64,000 nucleotides of DNA from Streptomyces dioscori (GTDB taxonomy: Bacteria; Actinomycetota; Actinomycetes; Streptomycetales; Streptomycetaceae), in assembly GCF_003024195.1 (NCBI RefSeq), contig NZ_KZ679045.1, forward strand, positions 186,001 through 250,000, given 5' to 3'. Below, one piece after another: positions 17,786 through 26,930 of this stretch. A program made the translations under genes and the position numbers. Every line of letters starts with the position of its first letter. Within the stretch, counting starts at the first letter, position 1. The notes beneath the pieces were generated by a model that worked only from the letters and a program-made list of their open reading frames with translations, was not told where the DNA came from and searched no databases.

Positions 17786-18376
17786 GTGAAGTCAACAACT
17801 CCCCCGAACGGGCATATGCCACAACGCATCGCACCCGAACGCGAGTTCGCGATGTGCTTTACCTCAACACCTCGCGGCGCCCGCCTCGCCCGCAGACTCG
17901 TCTCGCACCGCCTCAACGATTGGGGACACCCGTACACGACCTCGGTCAACGAGACGCTCAGCCTCATCACGGCTGAATTCACCGCCAATGCCGTACGCCA
18001 CGGCCACATCCCCGGCCGGGACTTCCACCTCTGCCTCACCCTGGCTGACGGCGCCGTCCGCGTTGAGGTGACCGACACTTGTACCGAGAAGCAGCCTCCA
18101 CCCAGCCCTCCGGCGGCTGACTCACTCTCCGAGTCCGGCCGGGGCCTGCTCCTGGTCGAAGCGCTCGCGGACAACTGGGGCGTCAGCCCTCGCCAGGCCG
18201 CCCCGGGGAAGACCGTGTGGGCAGAACTGCGCGTGCAGCAACAGGGCCACCCGCTTGTGCACCGGGTGGCCCCTGAACCGACGGACGTCGATCTACTCCT
18301 GATTACTTCTTCGCTACTGCGCGACGACCACGGGTCGCGGCCGGAGGACGCCAGCCACGGAGGTCGTCGTCAGTGA
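17786..18376 (+). CDS. Anti-sigma-factor-like ATP-binding protein (RsbW/HATPase_c fold)
   Basis: A 196-residue single-domain GHKL ATPase. The N-box (LITAEFTANAVRHGH) and the G1-type segment (VEVTDTC, SESGRGLLLVEALADNWG) are present, as in RsbW-like anti-sigma/serine kinases. Such genes usually accompany Scr1/DUF397 pairs in Streptomyces, as here on the opposite strand. The GTG start at 17786 is chosen; an ATG at 17816 is an alternative. The last 74 bases overlap the 3' end of pglX on the other strand, so the final 25 or so residues (HGSRPEDASHGGRRQ) are unlikely to be functionally important. Confidence 0.84.
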   Translation: MKSTTPPNGHMPQRIAPEREFAMCFTSTPRGARLARRLVSHRLNDWGHPYTTSVNETLSLITAEFTANAVRHGHIPGRDFHLCLTLADGAVRVEVTDTCTEKQPPPSPPAADSLSESGRGLLLVEALADNWGVSPRQAAPGKTVWAELRVQQQGHPLVHRVAPEPTDVDLLLITSSLLRDDHGSRPEDASHGGRRQ

Positions 18377-21300
18377 GTCCGTGCTCGCCCTGCTTCTGCT
18401 GGCGGTAACCGGCGAAGAAGTCCGCCGGGGAGCCGCTGTAGGCCATGTCGAACTCGTTGTGCCACTGGGACAGCCACGGCTGGAGTTCGAGCAGGCCGGC
18501 CAGGAATGGCGTGATCTCCTCGGTGGACAGGGCGGTGTTGGTGAAGTACGTGGCGAGCGCCTGCGCCTGCTCCCGGTGATCCCAGCCGGCCCACCCGTAC
18601 AGCTCGGGTGTGGCGGCGTTGGTCTGCCCGTAGGAAATGAACCGCTCCTTAGGCACGTCGAGCTTGCCGCGCGCCTTCCAATAGGAGGGACGGAGGAAGT
18701 CGGCCGAGGTGTACTTCGGCGGCACGGGGATGGAGTCCCGGATCTTCTGCTTGGCGGGCTCGTCCGGCGCGGCATCTTCCTTGCGCTGGCGGTCCCACAC
18801 CTCTTCCCAGTCGGCGCGCTTCTTGAGGCCGGAGGGCTTGTAACGCAGAGGGGAGAGGAACGGCACGTGCTCGCCGGTAATCAACTCGGCGACGACCTTC
18901 GCGAGTTCCTTGCGGGGCGAGTAGAGCTTGGTAACGGAGACGAAGTCCTCGTCACGGGAAAGGACGTCAGTGAGGCGAGCCAGAGTAAGGATGGTGGGCT
19001 GGTCGTTCTCGTCGAACCAGTGATCGCGGCTCTCCATACGGTCAAGCAGCCATGAGCGCAGGGCCTTCTCCTGAAGCACGTCCCAGCCCTCGGTAGCCCA
19101 GCGCCGCTTGTACTCGGGCCGCTCGACCATGCCGATGGCTCGGTTCGACTCGATGGCGTCGATGCGCTTCTGGACGATCTCGCGGTATGGGGCGGGCCAG
19201 TGAGCTGGGATCTCCGTGATGGGTTTGGAACTGTGCCGCTTGAACCACTCGTCGCTGGCTTCGCCTGCAGCTACGCGGCGGGCGAGGATAATCTCGAATG
19301 CTCGCTCGCCCAGCGCGACTTCACGCGCATTGGAGTCATCGGCGTTCTCAGAGACACGGAGATCGTTCGGAATCAGGTTATAGAGATAATAGACCTGCCA
19401 ATCCAATTCCTCCTGAAGTGCGATCATCTGAGCACGCATTGATTCCCATTTGATACGTGCCGCTCGAAGTGCGATCGCTTCTGGGGTTGCTTTATCTACT
19501 AGCACAGAAGGAGCAAGGGCAGCAAGTTGCCGAGAAAGCGTTTCAATACTAACGGCTAGAGAGGTGGGATACGTGGCGGGCAGGGGAAATGATTGCAGCG
19601 GCGTTCCGTTGAACTGATAGAAATCGTCAAAGGGTACGGTACTCTGTCGCGCACCTTTCGAATCAACAGTGCTCCCCATATTATGAGAAACCTGCTTCAT
19701 CCAGAAACCCGCACTGGAACTATTGAGGAGCCCCAGCAATTGCACATACTCCTCCTCTTTCGCCTCCTCTCTCAGCTTAATAACTGGAGCAGACTGCTTG
19801 AACACCTTCCCTCCACGATCGAGCGCAAAGTGATTATGCGTCGCAACAAAGGCAAACGTCATCGCAAGCGGGGTACGATATCGCTCCGACACCCAGCGGT
19901 ACCAAGCCCACCATGGCTTATCAAGATCCTGCTGCGTGTGGCCATCGAAGTCGATCGTGGACCTAAGATGACTACGTACACCCCACAGGAGGCGCCCCCA
20001 GGCGGCATCGGGATCATAGGGAAGCGGCCTCAGGTCCGGACCGTAGGGAGTTATCGCGCTCTCGACACAGTGCGTGTCCCAGTCGCGGACCACTTCTCCG
20101 ACAATTAGCGGCCTGGCCACCTCTGGAGTGACGCCATGGCGTCGCAGCGCAGCAGGAGTACTGATGAATGCGTCATCCTGCCCTGGAAAGCTAGCGAACC
20201 CAATATCTCGCGACATTACTGATCGCAACCTAAGAACCGCACCCTCCTCAATCGCTTGATTGAGCTCGAGTCCGCCATCCGCAAGAATCCACGGCTGTTT
20301 GGCAAAATAACGCTTGCGGTCTAGGTCGTCAACAGAGATCCACGGATTAGAGTGTCCAGGTTTATCAATATGACTAACGATAGAACTCCAAACGACGCCA
20401 CTCTCTCCGCTCTTCGGGACAGACGGCTCACCCTGGACACCCCGCACCGTACGGATCGTTACAGATCGACCAGTCCCTCCACGCCTCTTGCCAATGAGGA
20501 TTACTGTCGGCGTGCCATGTCCCGGAATGTACGCGCCCGAAGTGTCGATCACCTCTGTCAGTTCCACCTCGCGCCCAAAGTAATTTTCAATTAGCTTCGC
20601 CCCAAATTCGCGCTTCATGAATGAGCTGGCCGTAATCTGCCCAACCATGCCATAACCGCAGCCTTCAGAGTTTCCACGCCGGGCCAATTCGAAGAACCTC
20701 TGCGCAAATGGAACCGACAAGGCATACTTCCCAGCACAAGCATCGTACATTTCTCGATACAATGCGTTAAGCTTCTTATCCTTCACTGTGATGTATGGAG
20801 GATTCCCAACCACCACGTGATACCGCCCCTGCTGAAGAATACCAGGGTGCTCATTTACGTCTTCCGTCACGTACGCAAATTCAGCCAGCTCGTCCTCGCC
20901 TTCGTCTCCGTCAAAGAGCCTCAGCTGCCGAGATTTGATGAGCGAGTCTCCAACTGCCAAGTGGACTGGCCACTCATACTTCATCGCTTCACCCATGGTC
21001 CGCACCCCACTTACCGCCATTGCTGCAACCAGCAATCGGAAGCGCGCGATAGCCACTGCAAATGGATTAACGTCCACACCATGCACCGACTTGAGGGCAG
21101 CCTCCACCCGTTCGTGCAAGTCTTTCTCCGGCTGCCCCTCCCCCCAAAGCCGCACCAGCCGCCGAAATGCCCCCAACACAAAGTGCCCCGACCCACACGT
21201 AGGGTCGATCATCTTCAATTCCTCGTACCCGAACTCCCGAACCGCCGGGTCCATGGTCCGATCAAGGATGAATTCCTCCACGAACTCCGGCGTCTGCAGC

Positions 21301-21923
21301 AACGCATACGTCTTCCGCGCGGTCTCGCTCAGATCCTGGTACAAGTCCCCCAGAAACCGCGTGTCCCACCCCTCCGTGCCGTCCTTGTTCAGCGGATCGG
21401 TGAAGTCGTGGACGAGGACACCGCCCTCATCCCTCCCCCGCCAGAACTCGACCAACTCCCGCGCCCCATCATGCGAAACCGGAACCTGGTACAGCGGGTT
21501 GTGCCGCTTGTCGAAAAGCAGCCGACCCGCCTGCCCCTGTCCCAGTTCCTCGAACGCCTTCTCCAGCCACCCCCGGTACGTCGGGTCCTCGTCCGTCTCC
21601 ACATACGCGTCGTACCGAGACTCCGCCAGCTCCCGCCGGTCCCCCTCCGGCCCCGTCAGAAATGGCTCCGGGATCAGCCGGTTGTCCTCGCAGAACCGTA
21701 CGAACACAGTCCCCAGCACCCACGCCACCGCAACCTGCGTAACCCGCTCGTCCAGCCACGAGGTCCACGTCGCCGCCGTACGCCCCAGTTTGCGCGCCTG
21801 GTCGTACTCTGCCCTCAGCCGCGCGCCGACATCCTCCAGCACCTTCACCTGGCGTCCGAGGTCGGTCTCGACCGCCTTGACCTGCTGCTTCAGGTCGTTC
21901 AACAGAGCCTTGCGGTCGATCAC
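18303..21923 (-). CDS. pglX: PglX, adenine-specific DNA methyltransferase of type 2 BREX
   Basis: A 1206-residue N6-adenine methyltransferase. Motif I, MIDPTCGSGHFVLGAF, lies near residue 240 and motif IV, VGNPPYITV, near residue 374; the large C-terminal part is the target-recognition and helical region. In BREX this enzyme marks the host chromosome; in the S. coelicolor Pgl model it is proposed to modify phage DNA so that progeny are attacked. Its ATG overlaps the pglW stop as ATGA. Bases at about 19,300-20,950 are clearly richer in A/T than anything else nearby (for example the stretches around 19,370 and 20,580), pointing to a recombined or foreign segment. The 3' end overlaps the convergent ATPase gene by 74 bases. 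Confidence 0.95.
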   Translation of the reverse strand: MIDRKALLNDLKQQVKAVETDLGRQVKVLEDVGARLRAEYDQARKLGRTAATWTSWLDERVTQVAVAWVLGTVFVRFCEDNRLIPEPFLTGPEGDRRELAESRYDAYVETDEDPTYRGWLEKAFEELGQGQAGRLLFDKRHNPLYQVPVSHDGARELVEFWRGRDEGGVLVHDFTDPLNKDGTEGWDTRFLGDLYQDLSETARKTYALLQTPEFVEEFILDRTMDPAVREFGYEELKMIDPTCGSGHFVLGAFRRLVRLWGEGQPEKDLHERVEAALKSVHGVDVNPFAVAIARFRLLVAAMAVSGVRTMGEAMKYEWPVHLAVGDSLIKSRQLRLFDGDEGEDELAEFAYVTEDVNEHPGILQQGRYHVVVGNPPYITVKDKKLNALYREMYDACAGKYALSVPFAQRFFELARRGNSEGCGYGMVGQITASSFMKREFGAKLIENYFGREVELTEVIDTSGAYIPGHGTPTVILIGKRRGGTGRSVTIRTVRGVQGEPSVPKSGESGVVWSSIVSHIDKPGHSNPWISVDDLDRKRYFAKQPWILADGGLELNQAIEEGAVLRLRSVMSRDIGFASFPGQDDAFISTPAALRRHGVTPEVARPLIVGEVVRDWDTHCVESAITPYGPDLRPLPYDPDAAWGRLLWGVRSHLRSTIDFDGHTQQDLDKPWWAWYRWVSERYRTPLAMTFAFVATHNHFALDRGGKVFKQSAPVIKLREEAKEEEYVQLLGLLNSSSAGFWMKQVSHNMGSTVDSKGARQSTVPFDDFYQFNGTPLQSFPLPATYPTSLAVSIETLSRQLAALAPSVLVDKATPEAIALRAARIKWESMRAQMIALQEELDWQVYYLYNLIPNDLRVSENADDSNAREVALGERAFEIILARRVAAGEASDEWFKRHSSKPITEIPAHWPAPYREIVQKRIDAIESNRAIGMVERPEYKRRWATEGWDVLQEKALRSWLLDRMESRDHWFDENDQPTILTLARLTDVLSRDEDFVSVTKLYSPRKELAKVVAELITGEHVPFLSPLRYKPSGLKKRADWEEVWDRQRKEDAAPDEPAKQKIRDSIPVPPKYTSADFLRPSYWKARGKLDVPKERFISYGQTNAATPELYGWAGWDHREQAQALATYFTNTALSTEEITPFLAGLLELQPWLSQWHNEFDMAYSGSPADFFAGYRQQKQGEHGLTDDDLRGWRPPAATRGRRAVAKK

Positions 21924-24900
21924 TTGACGTCTCCCTCAACACCACTGGCGCTAGCCACTACCTCGCCGGACCCACGGTGGACGTTGCCCACCCACGTGTC
22001 CGGAAGCTGAATCCACTCCCCCAGGCCGGCCTGGTACGGCACAGCCACCTGCCCGAGCCGGGGCTCGCGCAACGGGTCACTCTGCGGGACCAGGAGCCAC
22101 AGCCCCCGCCCGCCCCGCCGGGCCGCCGACGCCAGCCGGTCCAGGACGCCCATCGCGTCGTACCGCGCGAACACCCCGGCCTCCGTGAGCAGAACGGGCC
22201 CAACAGGACCAGCCCCGCCACCGGCACCACCGGCATTACCTGCACCACCGCCGCCACCGCCGCCACCCAACAACTCCGCGATCCGCGGCTCCACCGCCCC
22301 CCACGCCGTCCGCGTGTACTCCGCGAACCGCACCGCCCCCTTCGAACCCGGCTCGGCGGCGTCCGCCTTCAGCAGGGTCTCCCAGGTCGGCTTGGTGCCT
22401 GGCGTGACCTGCGCGTGCAAGGCCTCCAGGAACAGCTCGGTCACCGACAGCACATCCGCGCCCAGCCGCTCGGCACCCAGTTCCCGTACGGCGTCCCGCA
22501 CCAGCTGCTGCCGTACGGTCAGCACCCGGTACCCGTCCCGGCGGGCCGAGGCGAGCAGCCGTTCCTCCGCGCGGACCGCGCCCGCGAGCTGCGGGTCGTC
22601 GGCGTACCGCGTCACCGCCCCCATACGCGTCGACTGCCGCCACGCACCCGTCGTCAGGTAGCTCGACGCGTCGTCCACTCGAGTCGGCAGGTAGCGCAGT
22701 ACGCCCTCGCGCTCGTGCATGCTGAGCGACAGTTCGAAGCCGGCGTCGCGCAACGCCTTGGTGAGCGGACCGCCCGTCGGCAGTTCGTGGGTCGTGCCGC
22801 CACGCCCGTCGGGAACGACCATCTCCGGGAAGCGGGCACGGACCCGCTCATGCACGGCCTCGCCGATTAGGCCCGGCTGCTGCCCCTCCGGCATCCCCGG
22901 GATCCAGCGGACGAGCCCAGCCTGGGTGAGGCGCAGCGCCCGGACCAGCGGCAGGTCGCGCGGGTAGATCTCCAGGCGTGGAGTTGCGGCGGCGTTCAGC
23001 GACGACGACGCCGCCAGCTCCACCATCCGCCGCTCGTCCCAGTCCACCGCGCCCGGCGGTACCGTCAGCGCGCTCAGCTCGGCGAGTACGGTCGCCGCTG
23101 TCGGGAGGGTGTCCAGCTTGGTGAGCCGGTCGGCCGTCTTGCCGAGGCGGGTCGCGTACTCCAGCAAGCCCGGCGCAGTAGGAGTATCCGGGCCGTCGTT
23201 CTCCCGTACGTCCAAGGCGAGCAGGCCGGCGCCCAGGGACTCGTCCGTCGCCTTGCGGTTCGGCTGGTGCAGGAACTCGGCCTCCTGCGGCAGCAGTTGC
23301 TCGACCTCGACCACGGCCCGTACGGCCGCCAAGGCCATCGCGCGCCGCTGCTCGCGCCCCGCGAGATGCGTACCGCGCCGAACGGCCAGTGCGTCCGCGA
23401 TCTCCACCGCCGAGGCGACCCGGCCCATGCTCACGAGCAGGTCGATGATCTCCTCGCGCAGTGCCTGGACGGCAGGCTCCGCCTTCCAGCGCTTGCGCTC
23501 GTCCTTGAGCATCTGCGGGATACGGCCATGGCTCAGCCCCAGCGCGTCCGCGACGTCCTTCTGCTTCGGCCAGACGCCGATGCCGGGCAGCACGCCGTGC
23601 TCGTCGGGCAGGCGCAGCAGCAGCCGTACCATCTCCGCCTTGTTGCGGTTGGAGCCGTTGTTGTTGACGGCCGGCACGAAGACGGTGGCCAGGGTGTCGA
23701 GGCTGACCGAGCGCAGGGTGCGGGCGGGCAGCGCACCCGCCGACTCGCCCGTCGCGAGCTGGCCCACCAGGGCCGACTCGGCGGCCGTGAGCTGTTCCAG
23801 CTCCTCCTTGGCCTCCGCGCGGCCCTTCGGTGTGAGCGGCGAGACGGGGATCTCGCGCAGCAGCTCGCCCCACTCGCGCTGCCGCTGCTGGACCTCGTTG
23901 CGGGTCTTGGCGCCGAGGCCGGGGGCGTTGACGAGCTTGCGGCGGCTGTAGTCGAGCAGTTCGCCGACCGTGGTGATGCCGAGGCCGTAGAGGAAGGACT
24001 GGGCGGCGGGCGTGAGGCCGGAGACGGTCAGCGGGGTGTCGCGGGTGACCTCGGCGGCGAGGCGGTCGCGCTGCTGCTCGGCGGTCTCCGGCTCGGCGTC
24101 GGCGATCGCCACCGCGGCGGCGCCTCCGGCGGGGGTTTCCTCCCCCGTGGGCGTGGCGGCGGGGTGGCGGGAACGGTGGCTGGACGGGACGGTCTGCGAG
24201 GCGTCGAGGAAGACCTTGCGCCAGGCGTCCCGCATCGGCTTCAGCTCAGGGAACCGCCGGCCGGCGTCGCGGTGCAGGGCCTTCTGGAAGAAGGCGACGA
24301 GGCCGTCCCGTACGGCCGGGTCGAAGGCTTCGGCCGCGATCGTCGGGTACGGCCACTCCTTCGGGTCGGTCATCCGGGGCAGGAGGCTGCCGTCGCCCCA
24401 CTTGGGCAGCTCGCCGGAGGCCATCTGGTGCAGGGTGACGGCGACGGCGTACCGCTCGGCGTGCGAGTCGTACGAGCCGCGGGTGATGACATCGACGAAG
24501 GGGTCGAGGTAGCCGTCGGTGCCCGCGTTGGTGCTCTTCGCCGGGTAGCCGGCGAGGGAGAAGTCGATGAGGACGAGTTCGCGGGTGCGGTTGGGGCGGA
24601 TGCGGACGGCGATGTTGTCGGGCTTGATGTCCCGGTGCCAGATGCCCTCGCCCTCCAGGAAGTCGACGGCTCCGAAGAGATAGTCGCCGTACGCCTCCAA
24701 CTGGTCCACCTGGAGACGGCCGTTGTCGCGGAGCTGGCGAGCTACGGTCTCCTCACGGCGGCGCGGACGGACCCCGCCCTCGGTGCCCTGTCCGTTGTCG
24801 TCACGCTCGTCGCCGACGTACTCCAGCGCCAGGACCGTACGGCCGCCGATGTGCAGCGGCTCGGGTTCGACGAGGCGGATGATGCCGGAGTGGGGGCGCA

Positions 24901-26710
24901 GGCGTCCCATGGCCTCGGCCTCGCGGGCGAGGATCTCGCTGCGGCTGTCGGAGAGGGCGACCTTCAGCACGGCCAGCGGACGGGTCCTGCGGGCCTCGGC
25001 CTGGAGGTCGCGGACGAGGAAGGCGCGGCTGGTGGAGCCGGTGCCGAGGCGGCGGCGGATCTCCCAGCGGCCGTCGAACACGTCACCGGCGACGGCTTCG
25101 AGGGGATCCTTGTCCGCTGTGGTCCCGTCGCCGTCCTCGTCGTCCGGGGCCTCCGCGGCGGTGGCCGCCTGGGCCGGGGCGGTCAGGGAGTCCTCGACGA
25201 CCTCCAGCAATTCCAGGAACTCGTCGACGCTGGAGAGTCGCTGGCCTGGCCGGTAGGCGGTGGCGGCCTGCACCAGCTCGTCCACGTCCTCCGACAGGCC
25301 GTCCACAAGGGAGCTGGGGCGCAGGCCCTCGCCCGCCTCCAGGCGGGCCAGCAGCTCGGCCTGGCTGGCGGCCGGGGCCTTGCCGGTGACCAGCAGGTAG
25401 GTGAGGACGCCGAGCCCGTACACGTCGAGATGGACCGGGTCGGGCTTGAGGGCGGTGAGTTCGGGGGCGAGGTAGGCGTCGGCGTCGTCGGCCACGTGCA
25501 GGGCGGACAGCGCGGTCGGCGCGAAACGAGTCATGCCCTGGCCCTGCGAGGAGTCGCCGCTGCGCTGGGTGGCGATCTGCCAGTCCGAGATCTGGAGCTG
25601 CGGGGTGAGCCAGGCGGCCTCCTCCCCCACGGCCCGGCCCTTCGCACCGCGCGGCCGGGGGACGACCAGCACGGAACGGGCGGCGAGCGCCCGGTGGTGG
25701 ATACGGCTGCGGTGCGCGGAACGTATCGTCTCGGCGAGCTGGCGGACCAGCGCCATCCGGCCGAGGATGTCCAGCTTCTCGCCGTACTGGACCAGGTACT
25801 CGTCCAGCTTCAGGGTGTCCGGGTGGTAGTCGAAGATCAGCGCGGGGCCGGCCGCGTGCCCGGAGGGGAAGTACTGCTTGAGCTCGACCGCGCCCGGGTG
25901 CTTGAAGCGGCCCAGCACGGCGGCCTCGCGGCGGGCCGCGTTCTCCACGGACTGGCGCAGGGAGGCGTCGGAGCCGCGTTCGCTGAGGTAGATGCGGACG
26001 CGGGCGGCCTCGGGGAGGTCGCTGTGGCGGGCGAGGTAGTCCGCCCAGGTGGGCCCGGAGTCGAAGGACTTCCGCTGCAGCTCGTACGGGCCGACCTTGT
26101 ACTGCGCGTCGCTCTTGCGGATGCCGATGTGCTTGAGGGCCGCCTCGATCTCGCGCGACCCGATCGCGGTGATGCGGCGCCGCTCGTCGCGCGGCGGCTG
26201 CTTGAGCATCTCGACCAGCTGGTGGACGGTGTGGACGCCGTTCTGGTCGTGAGCGGGCAGGCGTACACGGAGGCCGTTGTCCGTGAAGCAGACGGCCTCC
26301 GCGACCCAGACCCGCTTGTTGCCGGGCAGCGCGAGCAGGCCGGCCAGTTCCTTGGCCTTGCGGTTGACAAGGTGCAGCGGATTGCCGTGCGTACGGCGGC
26401 GGCCACCCGGGGTGGTCTGCACCCAGGTGCCGTTCTCGGACGTGACCGAGCCGTGCCAGTCCTTCAGCTCGATCATGCAGACGCCACCGGGGGCGACGAC
26501 CAGCAGGTCCACCTCGCGGACGTGCCCGGTGTTCGCGGTGAAGGTGAAGTTCGACCAGGCCCGCCAGGGGTCGGAGTCCGGCAGCTTCTCCCGGATCGCC
26601 TCCAGGCCACGACGCTCATGATCGAACTCGGACTCGGTGACCGTGACCCACCGGCCTTCCCGCATGCCTGTTCCCCGCTCCCCTTGTCCCGCAAGGTCGC
26701 CTTTGCCCAT
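21920..26710 (-). CDS. pglW: PglW, NERD-domain serine/threonine kinase of type 2 BREX
   Basis: About 1596 residues from the ATG at 26710 (AAGGG site); ATGs at 26752 and 26665 are alternatives. Residues 25-130 form a NERD nuclease-related domain (REVDLLVVAPGG, then CMIELKDWHG). Next is a kinase-like domain whose catalytic loop reads HHRALAARS (near 340) and whose DFG position reads SDWQIA, so it is probably a pseudokinase. A second kinase domain is intact: Gly loop LGTGSTSRAF near 554, VLK lysine, HRDIKPDN near 690, DFS instead of DFG. Then follow a helix-hairpin-helix (LVNAPGLGAKTRNEV near 920), an HTH-like region and a Gly-rich stretch near the C-terminus. In S. coelicolor the kinase activity of PglW is required for Pgl. 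It is cotranscribed with pglX. Confidence 0.94.
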   Translation of the reverse strand: MGKGDLAGQGERGTGMREGRWVTVTESEFDHERRGLEAIREKLPDSDPWRAWSNFTFTANTGHVREVDLLVVAPGGVCMIELKDWHGSVTSENGTWVQTTPGGRRRTHGNPLHLVNRKAKELAGLLALPGNKRVWVAEAVCFTDNGLRVRLPAHDQNGVHTVHQLVEMLKQPPRDERRRITAIGSREIEAALKHIGIRKSDAQYKVGPYELQRKSFDSGPTWADYLARHSDLPEAARVRIYLSERGSDASLRQSVENAARREAAVLGRFKHPGAVELKQYFPSGHAAGPALIFDYHPDTLKLDEYLVQYGEKLDILGRMALVRQLAETIRSAHRSRIHHRALAARSVLVVPRPRGAKGRAVGEEAAWLTPQLQISDWQIATQRSGDSSQGQGMTRFAPTALSALHVADDADAYLAPELTALKPDPVHLDVYGLGVLTYLLVTGKAPAASQAELLARLEAGEGLRPSSLVDGLSEDVDELVQAATAYRPGQRLSSVDEFLELLEVVEDSLTAPAQAATAAEAPDDEDGDGTTADKDPLEAVAGDVFDGRWEIRRRLGTGSTSRAFLVRDLQAEARRTRPLAVLKVALSDSRSEILAREAEAMGRLRPHSGIIRLVEPEPLHIGGRTVLALEYVGDERDDNGQGTEGGVRPRRREETVARQLRDNGRLQVDQLEAYGDYLFGAVDFLEGEGIWHRDIKPDNIAVRIRPNRTRELVLIDFSLAGYPAKSTNAGTDGYLDPFVDVITRGSYDSHAERYAVAVTLHQMASGELPKWGDGSLLPRMTDPKEWPYPTIAAEAFDPAVRDGLVAFFQKALHRDAGRRFPELKPMRDAWRKVFLDASQTVPSSHRSRHPAATPTGEETPAGGAAAVAIADAEPETAEQQRDRLAAEVTRDTPLTVSGLTPAAQSFLYGLGITTVGELLDYSRRKLVNAPGLGAKTRNEVQQRQREWGELLREIPVSPLTPKGRAEAKEELEQLTAAESALVGQLATGESAGALPARTLRSVSLDTLATVFVPAVNNNGSNRNKAEMVRLLLRLPDEHGVLPGIGVWPKQKDVADALGLSHGRIPQMLKDERKRWKAEPAVQALREEIIDLLVSMGRVASAVEIADALAVRRGTHLAGREQRRAMALAAVRAVVEVEQLLPQEAEFLHQPNRKATDESLGAGLLALDVRENDGPDTPTAPGLLEYATRLGKTADRLTKLDTLPTAATVLAELSALTVPPGAVDWDERRMVELAASSSLNAAATPRLEIYPRDLPLVRALRLTQAGLVRWIPGMPEGQQPGLIGEAVHERVRARFPEMVVPDGRGGTTHELPTGGPLTKALRDAGFELSLSMHEREGVLRYLPTRVDDASSYLTTGAWRQSTRMGAVTRYADDPQLAGAVRAEERLLASARRDGYRVLTVRQQLVRDAVRELGAERLGADVLSVTELFLEALHAQVTPGTKPTWETLLKADAAEPGSKGAVRFAEYTRTAWGAVEPRIAELLGGGGGGGGAGNAGGAGGGAGPVGPVLLTEAGVFARYDAMGVLDRLASAARRGGRGLWLLVPQSDPLREPRLGQVAVPYQAGLGEWIQLPDTWVGNVHRGSGEVVASASGVEGDVK

Positions 26711-26786
26711 GGTCAGACCCTTAAAGCAGATCCTAGTGGGTGCCAGGGGCATGAGAAGAGGTTGTGAAGAGCGGGGCTACAGGACA

Positions 26787-26804
26787 TTCGCCCCACATGG
26801 CGAA
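26787..26804. promoter_or_regulatory. Small dyad between pglW and the type IV restriction gene
   Basis: TTCGCC at 26787-26792 and GGCGAA at 26799-26804 form a 6-bp inverted repeat with a 6-base spacer. It lies in the roughly 220-base divergent region that must hold both promoters, so it could be an operator. The evidence is weak. Confidence 0.3.
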
Positions 26805-26930
26805 ATACAGCCGGGCGATTTGCCCTCCTTGCGCCTATAGGGGATTCACCGAGGCGAAAGCAGTGAACCGGTCAGGCAACGAGTCGACACACGGCGGCAC
26901 TTGTCATACCTACCTACTAATGTCCTGCGC

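Noticed and set aside
23267..26767. 1166-residue plus-strand open frame
   Set aside because: Shadow of pglW, whose kinase and NERD motifs are in the minus-strand frame.
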